DNA of 46,230 bases from JBMNKL01 sp050261495 (GTDB taxonomy: Bacteria > Bacillota > Clostridia > Acetivibrionales > DTU013): assembly GCA_050261495.1 (NCBI GenBank), contig JBLNDI010000019.1:1-46230 (forward strand). Reading direction: 5' to 3'. Position numbers and translations under genes: made by a program. The notes under the pieces are model-generated. The model was given only the letters and a program-made list of their open reading frames with translations. It did no database searches and was not told the origin of the DNA. Positions 16,633-24,448 of this stretch are shown here, piece after piece. Every line of letters starts with the position of its first letter. Position 1 is the stretch's first letter.

Positions 16633-16662
16633 GGCGGACTAAGTGCAAGAGCTTGGTCCGTC
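16633..16662 (+). terminator. Probable terminator after the methyltransferase
   Basis: A 9-pair stem (CGGACTAAG with CTTGGTCCG, one G-U pair) with an 8-base loop, extendable by further G-U/G-C pairs, begins about 10 bases after the stop codon and is followed by TCTTTACTTCT. The T-tract is interrupted, so efficiency is uncertain. Confidence 0.5.
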
Positions 16663-16719
16663 TTTACTTCTAATAATTATTGCGATAGACTGCGGACAAA
16701 CCTGTTTTTATATGAAAAA

Positions 16720-16755
16720 CGAACACTTGTTCTTTTGCGTGAGACATGATACAAT
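16720..16755 (+). promoter_or_regulatory. LexA (SOS) box overlapping the tag promoter
   Basis: CGAACACTTGTTCT (16720-16733) matches the Gram-positive SOS box CGAAC-N4-GTTCG except the last base. It overlaps a -35 TTGTTC (16727-16732) placed exactly 17 bases before a -10 TACAAT (16750-16755). The next gene is a DNA repair glycosylase, which fits SOS control. Confidence 0.6.
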
Positions 16756-16838
16756 ATGGTATGAATTTCTAGACCGCTACTAAGAGATGTTTGGGTTGAG
16801 ATTGTTAGAAATGTAAAACATTTAGGAGGTTATAATTT

Positions 16839-17399
16839 ATGGAAGAAAAGAAAATAAGGCGCTGCGGGTGGGTAGATTCAGTAACTGAGTGTTATCATGA
16901 TAAAGAGTGGGGGAAACCTTCGCACGATGATAATTATTTGTTTGAAATGTTGTTGCTTGAATCTTTTCAGGCAGGATTGTCATGGGTAATAATACTAAAG
17001 AAGAGAGAAGGGTTTCGTCAGGCGTTTGATGGATTTGATTATAAAAAGATAGCCAAATATACGGATGATGATATAGAAAGATTAGTACATAATGATAATA
17101 TTGTAAAAAGTCGTGGCAAAATTGCTGCAGCTATGCAAAATGCAAAAGTATTTTTGGAAATCCAAAATGAGTTCGGTTCATTTAGCAATTACCTGTGGTC
17201 TTTTGTTGATGGAAAACCGATAAGGGATGTTTCTGTGATTTATGCAAATCGCACCCCTCTTTCCGATAATATTTCAAAGGACTTAAGGAAACGTGGAATG
17301 AAATACGTCGGTTCGGTTACAATTTATGCATATTTGCAGGCAGTAGGCATTTATAATGCACATGAACCTCATTGTTTTCTTTCACCCGAAAAGCAGTGA
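16839..17399 (+). CDS. tag: DNA-3-methyladenine glycosylase I
   Basis: Base-excision repair enzyme that removes 3-methyladenine, 186 residues, full length. The N-terminus (RRCGWVDSVTECYHDKEWGKPSHDD) carries the zinc ligands Cys and His, matched by the C-terminal NAHEPHCF. Other Tag marks are FEMLLLESFQAGLSWVIILKKREGFRQAF, ARxKIAAAMQNAK-like sequence, NYLWSFVDGKPI and LRKRGMKYVGSVTIYAYLQAVGIYN. A strong AGGAGG precedes the ATG. The promoter upstream carries a probable LexA box. It ends 8 bases from the convergent rlmI gene. Confidence 0.95.
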   Translation: MEEKKIRRCGWVDSVTECYHDKEWGKPSHDDNYLFEMLLLESFQAGLSWVIILKKREGFRQAFDGFDYKKIAKYTDDDIERLVHNDNIVKSRGKIAAAMQNAKVFLEIQNEFGSFSNYLWSFVDGKPIRDVSVIYANRTPLSDNISKDLRKRGMKYVGSVTIYAYLQAVGIYNAHEPHCFLSPEKQ

Positions 17400-17407
17400 A
17401 ATACAGG

Positions 17408-18646
17408 TTATACGACCTGGAAGATATAAAACTTAAGGTAGTCCGTCTCCGGAACATTCCACAGGATGGGATGGTCCGGGGCTTGCTGGCGGGCTTCAAC
17501 CTGCCTGAGGGACACGGTGGCATCCTTTGCAGCGTTGGCCAGTATTTTACGGAATAAGTCGTCCGTCATGAAATGGCTGCAACTGCAAGTAGCCAGATAT
17601 CCGCCCCGGGGCAGCAACTTCATGGCTTTCAGGTTAATCTCTTTATACCCGCGGGCAGCATCCTGCACCGTCTTGCGGGATTTGGTAAAGGCTGGCGGGT
17701 CAAGGATGATAAAGTCATAGTCCCGGCATTTTCGGTCTGCCAGCTTTGTCAGCAGGTCAAACACGTCCTCGCATAGAAAATCCATTTTCCTGTCAAGTCC
17801 GTTGCGTACGGCATTTGCTTTTGCCATGTCAATGGCCGGTTCTGAGATATCCACGCAGGTCACATGCTCTGCCCCGCCCAACGCAGCATTAAGGCCGAAG
17901 GAGCCGGTATGGGCAAAACAGTCCAATACCCGCTTGCCTTTGGAAATCCGGGCTACAGCGGCACGGTTATACTTCTGGTCCAGGAAAAAGCCTGTTTTCT
18001 GCCCGTTTTCCACGTCTACCAGGTATCTCACGCCGTTTTCGCATATCTCCGTCACGGCGGATTCCGGCGCAGGCATGCCATCGGACCGGTACCAGGCCTT
18101 ATACTCCGGAAGCCCTTCCAGTGTACGCAGAGAAATGTCATTGCGCTCGTAAATGCCGGTTACAGTTTCGCCTGTTTCAGCAAGCACATCCAAAAGCACG
18201 CGGTAAATCGTATCCTTGACAAGTTCCATGCCAAGGCAGGCAATCTGCACGGACAGAATGCCACCGTAACGGTCCACTGTCAGCCCCGGCATTTGGTCAG
18301 CCTCACCATGAATCAGGCGGCAGCAGGCGAAGTCTGCACCAGGCATGACGGTTTTACGGTAACGAACGGCATATTCCACGCGGCGGCGCCAAAAGCGGTC
18401 GTCAAATACATCATTGGCGTTGCGGGAAATAAGCCGGACGGTTATCTTGCTGGCACTGTTGTAAAAGCCCGTACCCATAAAGGCGTTTCCGGCAAACACA
18501 TCCACCAGCCCGCCGTTTTGGGGCATGCCCTCTGCTTTGAGAATCTCTTCCCCGTATATCCATGGATGCCCGTTCTTGACACTGCGCTCCGCCTTGGTTG
18601 ATATCATGACTTTGGGATACTGCCGTTCCTGTTTCATCCGTGCCAC
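17408..18646 (-). CDS. rlmI: 23S rRNA (cytosine-C5) methyltransferase, RlmI family
   Basis: SAM-dependent rRNA methyltransferase of 412 residues. An N-terminal PUA RNA-binding domain (about 10-90, GHPWIYGEEI) precedes the Rossmann catalytic domain. Motif I is VLDCFAHTGSFGLNAALGGA and motif IV is DFIILDPPAFTKSR; CSCSHFMT carries the catalytic Cys of the RlmI/Trm4-like group. By homology it methylates C1962 of 23S rRNA or an equivalent site. RBS: AAAGGTGG. Its own promoter is TTGAAG (18703-18698), 17 bases, TACAAT (18680-18675). The gene is visibly GC-richer than tag. Confidence 0.92.
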   Translation of the reverse strand: MARMKQERQYPKVMISTKAERSVKNGHPWIYGEEILKAEGMPQNGGLVDVFAGNAFMGTGFYNSASKITVRLISRNANDVFDDRFWRRRVEYAVRYRKTVMPGADFACCRLIHGEADQMPGLTVDRYGGILSVQIACLGMELVKDTIYRVLLDVLAETGETVTGIYERNDISLRTLEGLPEYKAWYRSDGMPAPESAVTEICENGVRYLVDVENGQKTGFFLDQKYNRAAVARISKGKRVLDCFAHTGSFGLNAALGGAEHVTCVDISEPAIDMAKANAVRNGLDRKMDFLCEDVFDLLTKLADRKCRDYDFIILDPPAFTKSRKTVQDAARGYKEINLKAMKLLPRGGYLATCSCSHFMTDDLFRKILANAAKDATVSLRQVEARQQAPDHPILWNVPETDYLKFYIFQVV

Positions 18647-18674
18647 CTTTCAAAACAGATTGTTTTCTGCGCTG

Positions 18675-18703
18675 ATTGTACCACAGTTCTTTTCTGCCTT
18701 CAA
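18675..18703 (-). promoter_or_regulatory. Sigma-A promoter of rlmI
   Basis: On the minus strand TTGAAG (18703-18698) and TACAAT (18680-18675) are separated by exactly 17 bases. The -10 lies about 29 bases upstream of the rlmI start codon. Confidence 0.6.
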
Positions 18704-18989
18704 CGCGGGAATTATCAGTGAAGGAAGGACAAAGTAGTACGCGGAATGTGCTGCGCTGATGTTTAAAGAGAGGGAATTAATGTTTTTCTGGAAGAACAGA
18801 TGAAGGAATTATAAATAAAAGCTGGCTGCGGCAAGCGGAAAAGGTTTGCTCGTCATAATCAAAGGAAAGGGGTACCGGTTATACGAAGAAGGATGACAGG
18901 CTTAAGCGGAACCCCTTTAATATACTCTTTTGTTATTACTTCATTTTTGATTGCAGCCTTAGGAGCGCCGAGCCTGAAAGCAGCCCTTG
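18704..18989. other. Intergenic region between rlmI and the cupin gene
   Basis: No credible gene is seen. An inverted repeat AAAGGGGT (18866-18873) / ACCCCTTT (18911-18918) encloses 37 bases and could form a long-loop hairpin downstream of the minus-strand cupin gene. It has no obvious T-tract beyond TTTAATAT on the plus strand. Confidence 0.35.
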
Positions 18990-19574
18990 TCAATGGTGTT
19001 CTCCGGCTTCTTCCTTGGTTTTATGGACCGTGCCGTGCGGGTGCTGGGGAGGCGCGTATATGGAATACAACTTGAGTGGCCTGTTGCCCGTGTTAATAAG
19101 GTTGTGCCATTTGCCGGCAGGGATGACAAACGCGTAGTCATCGCTGACATTTGCCCGGAAATCCAGCCTGTCCCTGCTGTCACCCATCATAACAACCCCT
19201 CTGCCTTCTTCTATGCGTATGAATTGGTCAAGGTTGGGGTGGATTTCCAAGCCTATGTCCTCACCGACATTAATGCTCATCAGCGTAACCTGCAGATGTT
19301 TGCCCGTCCATAAAGCGAGACGGAAGTTTGTATTTTGTTTCGCCGCCTCCTTAATATCGACCACAAACGGGGCAGGGCCATAATCCTTTAATAAAATAGG
19401 GTTGTGGATACTGGCCTGGTTCATGTCAGGAAAATATTGGCCCGGGAACTGGTTCCACAAGGCGGTGTTATACATTTGGGTGTTGGTTATGTAAGGGCAC
19501 CCGGAAGTATTATATGCATGCACCGGCATACCGGCGAAATAAGGACAATGGTTCAAAATAAAGCTATTATACAT
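18990..19574 (-). CDS. Cupin-domain protein
   Basis: About 194 residues. The N-terminus is aromatic- and Asn-rich (MYNSFILNHCPYFAGMPVHAYNTSGCPY). The C-terminal half is a single cupin barrel with motif 1 near GLEIHPNLDQFIRIEEGRGVVMMG and motif 2 near VIPAGKWHNLINTGNRPLKLYSIYAPPQHPHGTVH. Metal-binding His residues are partly kept (IHPN instead of HxH). The start at 19574 is preferred because AAAAGGG sits 9 bases upstream, whereas the ATG at 19583 directly abuts it. The family is common in Firmicutes without assigned function; sugar or spore-coat roles are possible but unproven. Confidence 0.8.
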   Translation of the reverse strand: MYNSFILNHCPYFAGMPVHAYNTSGCPYITNTQMYNTALWNQFPGQYFPDMNQASIHNPILLKDYGPAPFVVDIKEAAKQNTNFRLALWTGKHLQVTLMSINVGEDIGLEIHPNLDQFIRIEEGRGVVMMGDSRDRLDFRANVSDDYAFVIPAGKWHNLINTGNRPLKLYSIYAPPQHPHGTVHKTKEEAGEHH

Positions 19575-19679
19575 AACATACATCCCTTTTAATTTAATAG
19601 GTTATATTATAATATATGTTATGTCATGCGAATGTGTTTTTGCTGCGGCTTATTTCTTTAAACCACTGTCATCGATGCC

Positions 19680-19735
19680 GTTATAACCGGGGCAAGGAAC
19701 CTGTCCCCATGTCTCTTTTCCACATGTCCCTTTTT
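19680..19735 (-). repeat. REP-like palindromic repeat downstream of malY-like gene
   Basis: GGGGCAAGGAACCTGTCCCC (19689-19708) is an imperfect palindrome. It is followed by two similar blocks (CCATGTCTCTTTT and ACATGTCCCTTTT). This wording (GGGGACAGGTTCC... with GGGACATG) resembles dispersed extragenic palindromes linked to REP-associated transposases. It directly abuts the stop codon of the lyase gene and could also act as a terminator on the minus strand. Confidence 0.45.
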
Positions 19736-20909
19736 ACTTGAACGCTTTTTCAAGCCTATGCAGGCCCTCTTCCAGGATAGACCTCGGGCAGGCTATATTG
19801 ATGCGCTGGAAGCCTTTGCCCCCCTTGCCGAATATCGTGCCCCTGCTCAGCCACAGTCCGGCCTTATGGACGATGAGACGCTCAAGCTCCGTATCGCTCA
19901 ATCCCAGCCTGCTGAAATCCAGCCAGGCCAGGTAAGTGCCCTCGGGTTCTACGAGAAATACCTGCGGAAGCCTATCTTTCAGAAAGCTCCTGAGGTAAGC
20001 GAGGTTGCCATGCAAGTAATCAATTAACTGGTCAAGCCATTCTTCTCCGTCTGCATATGCCGCCTTGCAGGCCGTAAGCCCCATAATATTCAACTGGCTG
20101 TAGCCGCTCTTTCTCAACTCTTTCCTGAATGCGCTCCTGATGCCCTTGTTTGGGATAAAAATATTGGATACCTGCAAGCCTGAAAGATTAAAAGTTTTTG
20201 TTGGGGCTGTGCATGTAATGGAATTTTGCATGAACTCCGGCTTTTGTTCTGCAAATATCAGGTGTCGATAACCCGGGTAAACGAAGTCCATGTGGATCTC
20301 GTCGGATACCACGATAACGCCGTTTTTCAGGCAGATATCGCCCATCCGGACAAGTTCGTCCCTTGTCCAGACTCTCCCGACGGGGTTGTGAGGGCTGCAC
20401 AGGATGAAAAGCTTGACGCGTTCTTCGCGGATCTTTCTCTCAAAATCGTCAAAATCAATCGAATACCTGCCGCCATCATACCTGAGCTGATTGACAACCA
20501 GTTTTCTTCCGTTGGCCAACACTGAATCAGCAAAAGGGTAGTATACTGGCTGCTGGATCAAAACGCTGTCGCCTTCACCGGTCAAAGCCCGTATAGCCAC
20601 GCATATGGCGAAAACCACCCCCGGAGCCTTCACCAGCCAATCTTCATGGACATCCCATCCGTGACGTTTTTGGAACCAGTTTTTTACCGCTTCGAAATAT
20701 CCTTTTCCGCTTTCCGAATACCCGAATATTCCATGGCGGCTTTTTTCAACCAGCGCGTCGATGACGCAGGACGGCGCCCTGAAGTCCATGTCGGCCACCC
20801 AGAGGGGGAGAACGTTTTCGGGCATGCCGTACTTCGCAGCAAAATCGTACTTGATTGAATCGGTGTTTTTCCTGTCTACAACTTCATCAAACAAAAAATT
20901 CATATGCAT
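19734..20909 (-). CDS. patB: MalY/PatB-type PLP-dependent C-S lyase
   Basis: Fold-type I PLP enzyme, 391 residues, full length. Features include LPLWVADMDFRAP (typical MalY/PatB N-terminus), GVVFAICVAIRALTGEGDSVLIQQPVYYPF, the Asn of SPHNPVGRVWT, Asp in VSDEIHMDFV, the PLP Lys in TAPTKTFNLSGLQ, and the Arg of the substrate carboxylate site near QRINIACPR. Such enzymes cleave cystathionine or cysteine to pyruvate, ammonia and homocysteine or sulfide. It starts at the last base of the cystathionine synthase-like gene, so they are coupled. Confidence 0.9.
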   Translation of the reverse strand: MHMNFLFDEVVDRKNTDSIKYDFAAKYGMPENVLPLWVADMDFRAPSCVIDALVEKSRHGIFGYSESGKGYFEAVKNWFQKRHGWDVHEDWLVKAPGVVFAICVAIRALTGEGDSVLIQQPVYYPFADSVLANGRKLVVNQLRYDGGRYSIDFDDFERKIREERVKLFILCSPHNPVGRVWTRDELVRMGDICLKNGVIVVSDEIHMDFVYPGYRHLIFAEQKPEFMQNSITCTAPTKTFNLSGLQVSNIFIPNKGIRSAFRKELRKSGYSQLNIMGLTACKAAYADGEEWLDQLIDYLHGNLAYLRSFLKDRLPQVFLVEPEGTYLAWLDFSRLGLSDTELERLIVHKAGLWLSRGTIFGKGGKGFQRINIACPRSILEEGLHRLEKAFK

Positions 20910-22081
20910 TATACCTCCAAGGCTTTTGCCAAATCCGCGACCAGGTCTTCGGCGGATTCCAATCCCACCGATAACCTGAGGAGCCGGTCGTTGATGCCTT
21001 TTGCCTCGCGAATATCCTCGGGCACATCGGCGTGGGTCTGCAGGACAGGGTAGGTTATCAGGGATTCCGCCCCGCCAAGGCTCTCGGCATACTTGATAAT
21101 CGTCACATTCTCAAGTATTTTTCTCGCCGTTTCCGAATCTTTCACTTCAAATGAAATCATCGCGCCGAATCCGTCAGCCTGACGCTTTGAAACCTCGTAA
21201 CCGGGATGCGTGGGCAGACCGGCGTAATATACCTTTTTTACCTTGCTTTGGCCCAGGAGCCAGCGGGCGAGCACAAACGCGTTTTCCTGCTGCTTTTCCA
21301 TGCGCACGGCAAGGGTTTTGATGCCCCGGATAATCAGCCAGCTGTCGAACGGAGACAGGCAGGCGCCTGTCGTCTTGTAAATGAACCTCAGGCGTTCGGA
21401 AATACCGGCGTCTGAAACAACAAGAAAGCCTGCCAGCGTGTCATTATGACCGCCCAGATATTTCGTTCCGCTGTGTATCACAATATCGGCTCCAATCTCA
21501 AGCGGCCTCTGAAAATACGGCGTTAAAAACGTATTGTCTACGATGAGAAGAAGATTCCTGCTTTTTGTTAGCTGTGACACCCGTGCTATGTCGGTAACCT
21601 GCATCATCGGGTTTGTGGGTGTTTCCACGAACACGGCCTTTGTTTCAGGCTTCAGCCTGGCCTCGATCGACGCGGCATCCGAAGTATCTACAAATTCGAA
21701 AGCAATTCCATTTTTGGCGGAGATCGTTGAAAATAGCCTGACGGACCCGCCGTACAGGTCATCGGATGCTATGATATGATCGCCCGGGGAAAACAACTCC
21801 ATCAAGGCGGTCAATGCAGCCATCCCCGTGGAAAACGCCATGGCGTCGCAGCCTTTTTCGAGCGCAGCCATTGTTTTCTCAAGATGCTCTCTCGTTGGGT
21901 TCTTTTCGCGGGAATAGTCAAAGCCAGTGCTTTTTCCGACACCCGGATGAGCAAATGTTGCAGATTGATATATCGGTACGCTGACCGATCCGGTTAAATC
22001 ATGCTTTATATCAGTTCCATGAACACACAAGGTTTTAATATCCATAACATATTTTATATGAATGGCGGACTGCCAGTTCAT
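20909..22081 (-). CDS. Cystathionine gamma-synthase / gamma-lyase family PLP enzyme
   Basis: Cys/Met-metabolism PLP enzyme of about 380-390 residues. Visible are YSREKNPTREHLEKTMAALE, the Tyr/Arg PLP-phosphate site, STGMAALTALMELFSPGDHI, DLYGGSVRLF, VFVETPTNPMMQVTDI, LIVDNTFLTPYFQRPLEIGADIVIHSGTKYLGGHND (PLP Lys) and ESLGGAESLITYP. Sequence alone cannot separate synthase, gamma-lyase and sulfhydrylase. Start: the ATG at 22081 has AAGGAG only 3 bases away, whereas homology points to the ATG at 22045 (MDIKTLCVHG). It is operonic with the Rrf2 regulator upstream and the MalY-type lyase downstream. Confidence 0.9.
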   Translation of the reverse strand: MNWQSAIHIKYVMDIKTLCVHGTDIKHDLTGSVSVPIYQSATFAHPGVGKSTGFDYSREKNPTREHLEKTMAALEKGCDAMAFSTGMAALTALMELFSPGDHIIASDDLYGGSVRLFSTISAKNGIAFEFVDTSDAASIEARLKPETKAVFVETPTNPMMQVTDIARVSQLTKSRNLLLIVDNTFLTPYFQRPLEIGADIVIHSGTKYLGGHNDTLAGFLVVSDAGISERLRFIYKTTGACLSPFDSWLIIRGIKTLAVRMEKQQENAFVLARWLLGQSKVKKVYYAGLPTHPGYEVSKRQADGFGAMISFEVKDSETARKILENVTIIKYAESLGGAESLITYPVLQTHADVPEDIREAKGINDRLLRLSVGLESAEDLVADLAKALEV

Positions 22082-22141
22082 ATGCTCCTTCCCGCAATAT
22101 TTTCGATTACGTTGCGGCAGGCGCAGGATTTTGCCCGGATC

Positions 22142-22184
22142 TTTCCCGCTTCCGGAGCCTTTTAGATTTCCCGCTTCCGGAGCC
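22142..22184. repeat. Two-copy tandem repeat, 25-base period, between rrf2 and CGS genes
   Basis: TTTCCCGCTTCCGGAGCC occurs at 22142-22159 and again at 22167-22184; the spacer of each unit is also similar, giving about 23 of 25 matches. The repeat directly follows the Rrf2 gene stop codon and lies in the leader of the cystathionine synthase-like gene. It contains the small palindrome TCCGGA. Confidence 0.7.
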
Positions 22185-22186
22185 AT

Positions 22187-22633
22187 TCAGATATAGAACA
22201 TGATTGTACCTTCCGGCTTGTGCTTCTCCGCTTCGGCAGCCAAATCCTGCAGTGTTATGCCGCTCATTATGTTTTTCAGCGCTTCATCCATTTTATCGAA
22301 CGCAGATAACCGCATGGCCGTTTCTATCTCCGGAGCATTTTTTGAAACCGTGTCTTCGGCGGGTTCAAAAATCGAAAGCTCTACGGCCGATAAAACGTCC
22401 GACAGGGTTATCTGCTGCGGCATTCGCGCAAGCTGGTAACCGCCCTGGGAACCTTTAAGCGAGTTGACGATCCCGCCTCTTTTCAGCAGGGAAAATACCT
22501 GCTCAAGGTATATTTTTGAAATACCCAGCTTTTCAGAAATGCTGATTACCGTGACAGGCTCGGCTGATTCGTAATTCTGAGCCATACTAATCACAGCCGC
22601 CAGAGCGTATCGTCCTTTCGCAGATATTCTCAT
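22187..22633 (-). CDS. cymR: Rrf2-family regulator, CymR-like
   Basis: A 148-residue winged-helix regulator starting MRISAKGRYALAAVISMAQ, the usual Rrf2 opening, with the recognition helix region ISEKLGISKIYLEQVFSLLKRGGIVNSLKGSQGGYQLA. It has no cysteine at all, so it cannot hold an Fe-S cluster as IscR or NsrR do. This matches CymR, which represses cysteine biosynthesis genes with CysK. Its position in front of two sulfur amino acid enzymes supports that role. RBS: AAGGATGGG. It probably also controls its own promoter. Confidence 0.85.
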   Translation of the reverse strand: MRISAKGRYALAAVISMAQNYESAEPVTVISISEKLGISKIYLEQVFSLLKRGGIVNSLKGSQGGYQLARMPQQITLSDVLSAVELSIFEPAEDTVSKNAPEIETAMRLSAFDKMDEALKNIMSGITLQDLAAEAEKHKPEGTIMFYI

Positions 22634-22692
22634 CGGAACAACCCATCCTTTTCTTTATTGAAGCTATATCATACTTTTAATATATGTTTTAA

Positions 22693-22721
22693 ATGATATA
22701 TAAAAACTATTCGGATGTCAA
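22693..22721 (-). promoter_or_regulatory. Sigma-A promoter of the rrf2-CGS-malY operon
   Basis: On the minus strand TTGACA (22721-22716), a 17-base spacer and TATCAT (22698-22693) form a near-consensus promoter. The surrounding bases are AT-rich with several ATATAT palindromes in which an Rrf2 operator could lie; none was identified with certainty. Confidence 0.65.
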
Positions 22722-22805
22722 TACTATATAATTCATATAAGTTAAATATATTTTTATTTTGTAAAAAATATCGACGATAGTATGGGTTGGAGCATATTGG
22801 ATATA

Positions 22806-24194
22806 TCAACGGCTGTTCTCCGCAGGCTGGGAAGGTCTGCTACGCACGACTGTGCTTTCTTTCCACCTTCCGGAGATATAGTAAATGTACAGGATAAGGG
22901 CGGTGCCAACAGTAGCTGCCGGAGCTGCAAATCCCAATCCCCATAAACCCAAGTCCAATGTGACGCCGAACAGTATTGCCAACGGGATGCGGAAACCGAT
23001 CGACGACATGATTCCTCCCGCGGAAGATACGACAGTGTGTCCCGAACCGGTTATCAGACCGTTCAGGCAAAACGTCACAGGCACGACAAGGTAGTCCAGC
23101 GAAAATGTTTTTATATACTCAACCCCGGCGGAAATCATTTCCGGCTCATCGCCGAACAGCGAAAGTATATCGGCCGGGAACAGCCAGGTGATGACAAACA
23201 CGGCAAATGTAAAAGAAAATGCAAGTCCGGTCCCGATATGGAAGGTCTTTTTGGCGCGGTCGATCATGCCGGCTCCCATATTTTGCGCCACCATCGCGGA
23301 AACGGAGGAGCCCACGGCAATGGCAGGCAGTATGGCAAATCCGTTATATTTTCCGACAATTCCCACCGCCGCCGATGCAATCACTCCCATACTGTTGGCA
23401 ATGGTTGTAAGGACCAGGAATGAAAAATTTACTATTACGTTTTGTATTGAAATCGGAATACCGATCTTAAGAAGCATAAAAAACTTGCTTTTGTAAAATT
23501 TGAAGGAACTCAGCTTAAAATCGAAATCAAAGCCGCTTCGTTTCAAATATACTATGCACGCTATCATGCTGACAGCCTGCGATATTACGGTTGCAAGAGC
23601 TGCGCCTGCCGCCGCCATTTTGTATACCCCGACGAACAAAAGGTCAAGGAATACGTTTATCACGCATGCAATCGTAACAAAAATAAACGGCCTTTTGCTG
23701 TCTCCCAATCCGCGCAGGATGGCTGAAAACGCGTTGTAGCCGAAAATGAATATCGTTCCGGTCAATGTTATATTAAGATATTCCTTTGCCTGGTCATACG
23801 CTTCGGCAGGCGTTTGAATCAGCCGAAGGATGGTATCCGAAAGCAGCAGTATCGTCACTGTCAGAACGAATGCTGCAGCCAGGAGGAATGTTATGAGCGT
23901 ACCCATGGCTTCTTTCATGCTTTTTCTGTCGCCTGATCCCAGGTACTGCGCAATTATGACCGTACCGCCGACACTCAGTCCAATCACTATGTTAGTCATA
24001 ATAAAAGTGACCTGCCCGCCGATATTCACTCCCGAGATTCCCGCAGAGCCGTTGTAATTTCCGACGATCAGCATATCCGCGACATTGTAAAGAGATTGTA
24101 CCAGGTTTGACAGCATAAACGGCAATGCAAACTTAATGAGCTGTTTCGCCACATTGCCTTCTGTAAGATTTTTCTCCAATGTTCTGTTTAGCAT
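22806..24194 (-). CDS. MATE-family multidrug/metabolite exporter
   Basis: Polytopic membrane protein of 462 residues with about 12 hydrophobic segments. The first block (LIKFALPFMLSNLVQSLYNVADMLIVGNYNGSAGISGVNIGGQV) is characteristic of MATE transporters, and the second half repeats the pattern (FMLLKIGIPISIQNVIVNFSFLVLTTIANSMG). It probably exports cationic compounds by Na+ or H+ antiport; the substrate is unknown. It is monocistronic, with AGAGGT before the ATG. The next gene downstream has its own promoter. Confidence 0.92.
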   Translation of the reverse strand: MLNRTLEKNLTEGNVAKQLIKFALPFMLSNLVQSLYNVADMLIVGNYNGSAGISGVNIGGQVTFIMTNIVIGLSVGGTVIIAQYLGSGDRKSMKEAMGTLITFLLAAAFVLTVTILLLSDTILRLIQTPAEAYDQAKEYLNITLTGTIFIFGYNAFSAILRGLGDSKRPFIFVTIACVINVFLDLLFVGVYKMAAAGAALATVISQAVSMIACIVYLKRSGFDFDFKLSSFKFYKSKFFMLLKIGIPISIQNVIVNFSFLVLTTIANSMGVIASAAVGIVGKYNGFAILPAIAVGSSVSAMVAQNMGAGMIDRAKKTFHIGTGLAFSFTFAVFVITWLFPADILSLFGDEPEMISAGVEYIKTFSLDYLVVPVTFCLNGLITGSGHTVVSSAGGIMSSIGFRIPLAILFGVTLDLGLWGLGFAAPAATVGTALILYIYYISGRWKESTVVRSRPSQPAENSR

Positions 24195-24448
24195 ATTTTA
24201 CCTCTGTCTGATTTTTGTTGGCTGTAATAAAATATACAGCATCCTTTGAAATTTTACAATCTCTGATCGGCACACTTTTTGTGGAATGCTTGTAATTTTT
24301 GGCATTGTGTTGATTGGGCGCAGCGAAAAGAGTAGAATAGAAAAGTATCTGGTTGAGCCGGAATTACATAGTCTATGGAACAAATCTAAACAAATATGAT
24401 CATATTGTGATTGTAATGAGTATTTATAATTGAAAAACCCAGCCCGGA

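Noticed and set aside
17802..18601. Long open frames on the plus strand inside rlmI (116 and 245 residues)
   Set aside because: They lie fully antisense to a gene with clear RlmI motifs, have no ribosome binding site and no recognisable protein features.
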